A stretch of 11,055 nt of DNA. It comes from Methylomarinum sp. GTDB lineage: Bacteria > Pseudomonadota > Gammaproteobacteria > Methylococcales > Methylomonadaceae. Positions within the stretch are counted from its first letter, which is position 1. Each line of letters opens with the position of its first letter. The notes under the pieces were generated by a model. That model was not told the origin of the DNA. It saw only the letters and a program-made list of their open reading frames with translations, and did not search any database. Positions 8,401 through 11,055 of this stretch are shown piece by piece. Where the stretch lies: assembly GCA_013139755.1 (NCBI GenBank), contig WTAG01000087.1, forward strand, positions 1 to 11,055. The letters run 5' to 3'. The position numbers were made by a program, and so were the translations under genes.

Positions 8401-10440
8401 TGCCTCTATATAATGTTCCGGCAAACTAATTGCGACGCCATTGATTAAATGTTTTTTTTGTTTATCAAGTAATAAAATAGAACCTATCATCTCTGGGTGA
8501 GAGGCTTCTAAATATTGAATTAGCGTTTCTAAAATCGTTTTTAGATTTGTGCCTTTAGAGAGTAATTCCAGAATATGATTTTTGTATTCAAGAATTTTTT
8601 GATTTTCATATAATGCATGTTCAGCAACTTTTCTGGCTTTTATTTCGCTTGATAATCGCCAATTCCACAACAAAATAAGCAATATAAACGCAAGTACCAC
8701 CAGACTGATTTTAACGAGATTGTTATAATCAATCCCCTGTTCATAAGTAACTGAAATCCATTGATTGCGAATTTTCTGTTGTCGCTTTTCACTAATACTG
8801 TCTAAAGCTTTTTGGATAATGGCTAATAGTGTTTTATGCTGTTTAGGAACCGCAATAGATAAAGCAAACTCATAAGGCGTTGTGCCACTGATCCTAAGGT
8901 TTGTAATCCCCATTTTGGAAATGGTATAGGTGACGGAGGCAATATTATCAACTAGGGCATCGACTTCGCCAGAAGAAACCCATTTCAATGCCTGTTGCAA
9001 GTCTTTAGCAGGTTTAAGTTTTATGTTCGGGTGATTATTGCGCAAAATATCCTCGGTTACATAATCGCTGACAACTGTGACCTGCTTATTATTTAACTCA
9101 TCTAAGCTACTGATAAACTTATTATCTTTCCCTGTCACGATAACCATCGGGTAATTAATATGAGGCTTGGAGAAATCAAGAAACTCTTCACGCTGAGGTG
9201 AAGTCATTACCGCAGGTAGTAAATCAAGTCCGCCACTACGCGCGCTTTTCATTACATCTTTCCAGGTCGGGTTATTTTGAACTTCAAACTCAAGTCCTGT
9301 TTTTTCGGCAATTAGGTTTATATAATCAGAGGCCATTCCCGAATACTGCCCCTGTTCATTAATAAACTCAAATGGAGCCCAGGCCGGATCAACACCGATG
9401 ATGATTTTGGGATGCTGTTTAACCCAGAGTTGCTCTTCTTTGCTAAGCTGCAAGGAATGCTCTAAATTATCTGATTGCTGATAAATAAAGCCCTTGAGTG
9501 TAAAGCCCATGGGTATCATTTTTAGTTGCTTGTAGGTATCGACGATTCTTTCCATGCGTATTTGATCAATCGCCCCTAAGGAAATATGCACAGGCAAAAT
9601 AAAGCGTTCCAGCAGCGTTTTTGCTTCGTATTTCAATGCCGTGCGGCTTTTATGGCTGGAATATTTTTTTAAAATCAGCTCTATAACTTCATCACGGTGC
9701 GTTAATGCGTATTCCCAGCCTTTTAGGCTAGCCTTAATAAAATCAGCTGTTTGCTGCGGGTTTTCCTGAATATGTTTTTCACTGCTGAAAATATTATTGC
9801 CGTAAAAATCGATACCGTAATTAATTGGGTCAATAATATTAAATTTGACCTGCCGCTCATTTAAAATTCCCGGCTCATTGGTGGCATAGGCTGAAATAAT
9901 ATCGACTTTACCATTAATAAAGTCATCAATATTAAAGCTGTGTTCCTTGACATCCATTTGTTTGAGGCTGACGGACTCGGCATTCAGCATGGCAATAATC
10001 GAGGCATTATCTTGTTCATGTGTCGAAAGCATAATGCTTTTCCCGGCCATTTGTGCCGGGCTGAATATTTTTGCATCACTACGACTGAGTAACACCATCG
10101 GTGAATGTTGAAAAACATTTGCCAGTAATACTACCGGATCGCCATGCGCTCTATGGATAATGATAGAGGAATCGCTAATGCCATATTGAGTGCGACCGCT
10201 GATAACCTCTTTAACTAATTCGGTATCCTTTTGGTATTCGCGCACATCGACATCAAGCCCCACCTCTTTATAATATCCCTGTTCAATGGCCGCATAAAAA
10301 CCAGCAAATTCAAACTGATGCTTCCACATTAACTGTAAAGTAACCTTAGTAAGCGGTTCTGTTATTTCAGGTTTTGCATGGCTTACAGAAAGATTCAGAC
10401 AGAATATTATAAAGAGTAGAAGTGAAAGGGTATTTTTCAT
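5407..10440 (-). CDS. Hybrid sensor histidine kinase with tandem periplasmic binding domains, GAF, three PAS, receiver and HPt
   Basis: This 1677-residue inner-membrane kinase begins with a signal peptide (1-22, likely cleavage after SHA). An NMT1/THI5-like substrate-binding domain (about 32-320) contains LMWKHQFEFAGFYAAIEQGYY. A second, SBP_bac_3-type domain (about 333-565) contains IIIGVDPAWAPFEF. One clear helix (574-594) crosses the membrane with no HAMP visible. Inside are GAF (about 622-778, GSCGTAA 691-697) and three PAS domains (about 785-898, 908-1023, 1034-1151). The catalytic core is HisKA with H1180 in MTHELRTP and HATPase with N1297, DTGIGI 1329-1334 and YGGSGLGL 1357-1364. A receiver (1421-1535; D1427/D1428, D1470, T1500, K1522) and an HPt domain with H1621 end the protein. 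In the HPt motif the usual Gly after HxLK is Ser1625. The modules suit relay H1180 to D1470 to H1621 to the neighbouring cyclase D51. The ligands are unknown. The Shine-Dalgarno (AAAGG) sits 11 nt upstream, a little far. Confidence 0.96.
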   Translation of the reverse strand: MKNTLSLLLFIIFCLNLSVSHAKPEITEPLTKVTLQLMWKHQFEFAGFYAAIEQGYYKEVGLDVDVREYQKDTELVKEVISGRTQYGISDSSIIIHRAHGDPVVLLANVFQHSPMVLLSRSDAKIFSPAQMAGKSIMLSTHEQDNASIIAMLNAESVSLKQMDVKEHSFNIDDFINGKVDIISAYATNEPGILNERQVKFNIIDPINYGIDFYGNNIFSSEKHIQENPQQTADFIKASLKGWEYALTHRDEVIELILKKYSSHKSRTALKYEAKTLLERFILPVHISLGAIDQIRMERIVDTYKQLKMIPMGFTLKGFIYQQSDNLEHSLQLSKEEQLWVKQHPKIIIGVDPAWAPFEFINEQGQYSGMASDYINLIAEKTGLEFEVQNNPTWKDVMKSARSGGLDLLPAVMTSPQREEFLDFSKPHINYPMVIVTGKDNKFISSLDELNNKQVTVVSDYVTEDILRNNHPNIKLKPAKDLQQALKWVSSGEVDALVDNIASVTYTISKMGITNLRISGTTPYEFALSIAVPKQHKTLLAIIQKALDSISEKRQQKIRNQWISVTYEQGIDYNNLVKISLVVLAFILLILLWNWRLSSEIKARKVAEHALYENQKILEYKNHILELLSKGTNLKTILETLIQYLEASHPEMIGSILLLDKQKKHLINGVAISLPEHYIEAINGVEIGFSVGSCGTAAFTGEQVIVEDIMTHPYWEGFQELAQSAGLRACWSQPIMSSSNEVLGTFAIYYRQPKTPKESSLRLIHEFSILTALAIENFQSNETLKKLSLAVTQSANVVVITDCRGIIEYVNPKFAEITGYSSDEAIGNTPRLLKSGQTDKAVYIELWKTLLSGKKWQGEFLNRRKNGELYWAWDNIAPIENDAGEITHFVAVQIDFTERKQAQEALQESENRFRQLFEGANDSIFIIDPQTGQFIDANENASSRLGYTHDELLKLREHDIKISEDASHEDDNFQKLNKTGHLIFKNIHQHKDGSAIPVEISAKLIKHHNVTVIQSIVRDISERKEAERKLINSEAQFRSLVENTNIVAWKLNLESFRFTYVSPHAETMLGYPVEDWKRENFWEDHIVNEDRNYCVSYCMEATNKGEDHDFEYRMKKANGDSIWLRDIVTVNKDITGHPVSLSGFLIDIDERKKIEVALEKAKLEAEQANKVKSEFLATMTHELRTPMNGVLGMAQILEETELNPEQRESVNIILRSGHSLLEIINDVLDLSKLEAEQVILEQRYFNLEQLIDDILGMLRPKSSAKSLQLSVIYPVDYPRYFVGDPTRLQQVLLNLMSNAVKFTSSGYVRLIVLCNAVTEERAEVKLSIEDTGIGIATENIAHLFDPFVQADQTTTRKYGGSGLGLAVSKKLINLMQGNIGVNSVLGQGAEFWVTLSLPLADKKTVKNDPQTKVLNHIVFNRKILIVEDDAVNLKIAIKMLSKTGLIIDIAKNGQQAVDRWQQEDYDLILMDCRMPIMDGYEATKIIRQQESDSHVPIIALTANSSHEDRQRCLDSGMDEVITKPFKKEFLINSLNKWLRPVLQSHENKSIVVDNKMIEVLSVKNTIKEITLDKLLLEKLKKEMGEDFPEVYSAIVQTIGHVIQQLDDDLEQMSTEKITRLAHSLKSPTANLGAIKLSKMAGELEVAADNNNFKNVEIKIQQLKQEYQRVLLELEKVKL

Positions 10441-10492
10441 ATTTTGAAGAACCTTTGTTTATTTTTTATTCAGAATATGGCTTGTTGTTAGT

Positions 10493-10520
10493 TTTATATT
10501 GGATGGATATTATTTGTCAC
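10493..10520 (-). promoter_or_regulatory. Sigma70-type promoter of the kinase/cyclase operon
   Basis: On the minus strand, GTGACA (10515-10520) is separated by 16 nt from TATAAA (10493-10498), each five of six matches to consensus. It would start transcription near 10486, about 45 nt before the kinase ATG. No other comparably good promoter is seen in this gap on that strand. Confidence 0.55.
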
Positions 10521-10532
10521 TTATTCGGCTGA

Positions 10533-10555
10533 GGGGTATATCTAGCATTTACCCC
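10533..10555. promoter_or_regulatory. Inverted repeat GGGGTA-N11-TACCCC, candidate operator
   Basis: Perfect 6-bp arms at 10533-10538 and 10550-10555 lie centred about 58 bp upstream of the predicted start of the kinase operon, a typical activator position. A second repeat, GGTA-N6-TACC, lies at 10567-10580. The arms resemble half sites of two-component LuxR/NarL-type regulators (TACCCC), but the spacing and everted order are not the standard NarL arrangement. The binding protein is unknown. Confidence 0.4.
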
Positions 10556-10604
10556 ATAAATAATCAGGTAATATGATACCAAGAAATAACCACTAAAAAT
10601 AATT

Positions 10605-10772
10605 GATATACTCCGCGCGGTTAGGTTTTCGGCTTTTATCTTGAGTTGTTTTTGTTGAGAGCAAGGCGCTGAAATAGGCGCATAGCAAGCTACGCAACTA
10701 ATTCAGCAACGCAGCTATCAGCAAAAATCAGCCAATAGAAAACCGAAAACTTGGCCGCGCGGAGTATATATC
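10605..10772. repeat. 168-bp near-complete palindrome, MITE-like element
   Basis: The whole element is one long imperfect inverted repeat. The left arm 10605-10686 and right arm 10689-10772 meet at a 2-nt centre. The ends are ACTCCGCGCGG (10610-10620) and CCGCGCGGAGT (10755-10765), perfect over 11 bp. Further in, GTTTTCGG (10625-10632) pairs with CCGAAAAC (10743-10750). The inner 18 nt beside the centre match at 14 positions. It has no coding capacity and is more GC-rich at its tips than its surroundings. This fits a non-autonomous miniature transposable element or a REP/BIME-like hairpin repeat. I see no clear target-site duplication, and I do not know its family. Confidence 0.8.
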
Positions 10773-10866
10773 ATGCTTTTAATTTAATACACTATAATCA
10801 CATATGTAGTAGCTAAAGCTGAGACAATAAATAATTCAAGCTTGCATATAATATTTTTAGAGTCGC

Positions 10867-10895
10867 TTTACAATTCACGATAAGTATATTATAAA
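10867..10895 (+). promoter_or_regulatory. Strong sigma70-type promoter reading out of the window
   Basis: TTTACA (10867-10872), a 17-nt spacer and TATAAA (10890-10895) make a near-consensus promoter on the plus strand, with a predicted start around 10902. It points into the structured stretch 10915-11045. Surrounding DNA is very A/T-rich, which raises the chance of accidental matches, but both boxes and the exact 17-nt spacing agree. Confidence 0.5.
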
Positions 10896-10921
10896 TAAGT
10901 AAGATTTATTCATCAGCCTAT

Positions 10922-11044
10922 ACTCCATCAACGTTAAATTGATGGGTGTATAAAGTAAATGCAGAACCAAGGTCTCGAAGGGTAAAACCTTAACTTAACG
11001 ATCATGATGTAATGAGCAGCAGAGCGTAAGCTTTTACCCATCAA
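10922..11044 (+). other. Structured leader or small-RNA candidate with competing hairpins
   Basis: Downstream of the promoter, CCATCAA (10925-10931) can pair with TTGATGG (10939-10945) as a short hairpin. TTGATGGGT (10939-10947) can instead pair with ACCCATCAA (11036-11044), perfect over 9 bp. GGGTAAAA (10980-10987) can pair with TTTTACCC (11032-11039), perfect over 8 bp. Because the pairings share segments they exclude each other. No gene, tRNA or recognised riboswitch is apparent, and the window ends before any product can be seen. It may be a leader, a small RNA or the end of a mobile element. Confidence 0.4.
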
Positions 11045-11055
11045 ACCAAGATTGT

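Noticed and set aside
10934..11041. A 35-codon minus-strand frame starting at ATG 11041
   Set aside because: There is no Shine-Dalgarno, the frame is built on the inverted repeats of the leader, and the product resembles nothing I know.
10922..11044. Integron attC site, because GTTAAAT fits the core GTTRRRY
   Set aside because: No matching RYYYAAC partner occurs at the right distance with the expected pairing, and there is no cassette gene or integrase.
1..11055. CRISPR array, tRNA or rRNA genes, prophage or defence genes
   Set aside because: No regularly spaced repeats, no tRNA-like cloverleaf signals and no relevant protein families were seen on either strand.

Overview
The window is an AT-rich stretch of a gammaproteobacterial-type chromosome. 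RdgC and DarP (YjgA) both belong to families largely restricted to beta- and gammaproteobacteria, and the long hybrid sensor kinase paired with a diguanylate cyclase fits a free-living, environmentally responsive Gram-negative. I cannot name the genus from sequence alone.

Layout. Positions 1-894 (minus) hold almost all of rdgC, cut by the left edge. Divergent from it, on the plus strand, run a family 6 DNA-deoxyinosine (hypoxanthine) glycosylase, a 61-residue two-helix membrane protein of unknown function, and darP. The last two are separated by only 2 nt. A 245-bp gap carries a degenerate CACAGAG-type inverted repeat and leads to glmS (GTG start, plus strand), which makes glucosamine-6-phosphate for peptidoglycan and LPS. 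glmS converges on a two-gene minus-strand signalling operon. Its upstream gene (10440 to 5407) encodes a 1677-residue hybrid histidine kinase: signal peptide, NMT1/THI5-like binding domain, SBP_bac_3 binding domain, membrane helix, GAF, three PAS, HisKA, HATPase, receiver and HPt. Its stop overlaps by 4 nt the start of the downstream gene, a receiver-GGDEF diguanylate cyclase. The inferred circuit is ligand or redox sensing, then His-Asp-His-Asp phosphorelay, then c-di-GMP synthesis.

The last 615 bases (10441-11055) hold no convincing gene but are rich in structure. They contain a good promoter for the kinase operon with inverted repeats just upstream, a 168-bp nearly full-length imperfect palindrome resembling a miniature mobile element (ends ACTCCGCGCGG/CCGCGCGGAGT), and a strong rightward promoter followed by a leader with mutually exclusive hairpin pairings that runs off the window.

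Most of the window is ordinary housekeeping sequence. The parts most worth a second look are the palindromic element, the promoter-plus-leader at the right edge, and the dual-binding-domain kinase/cyclase operon.
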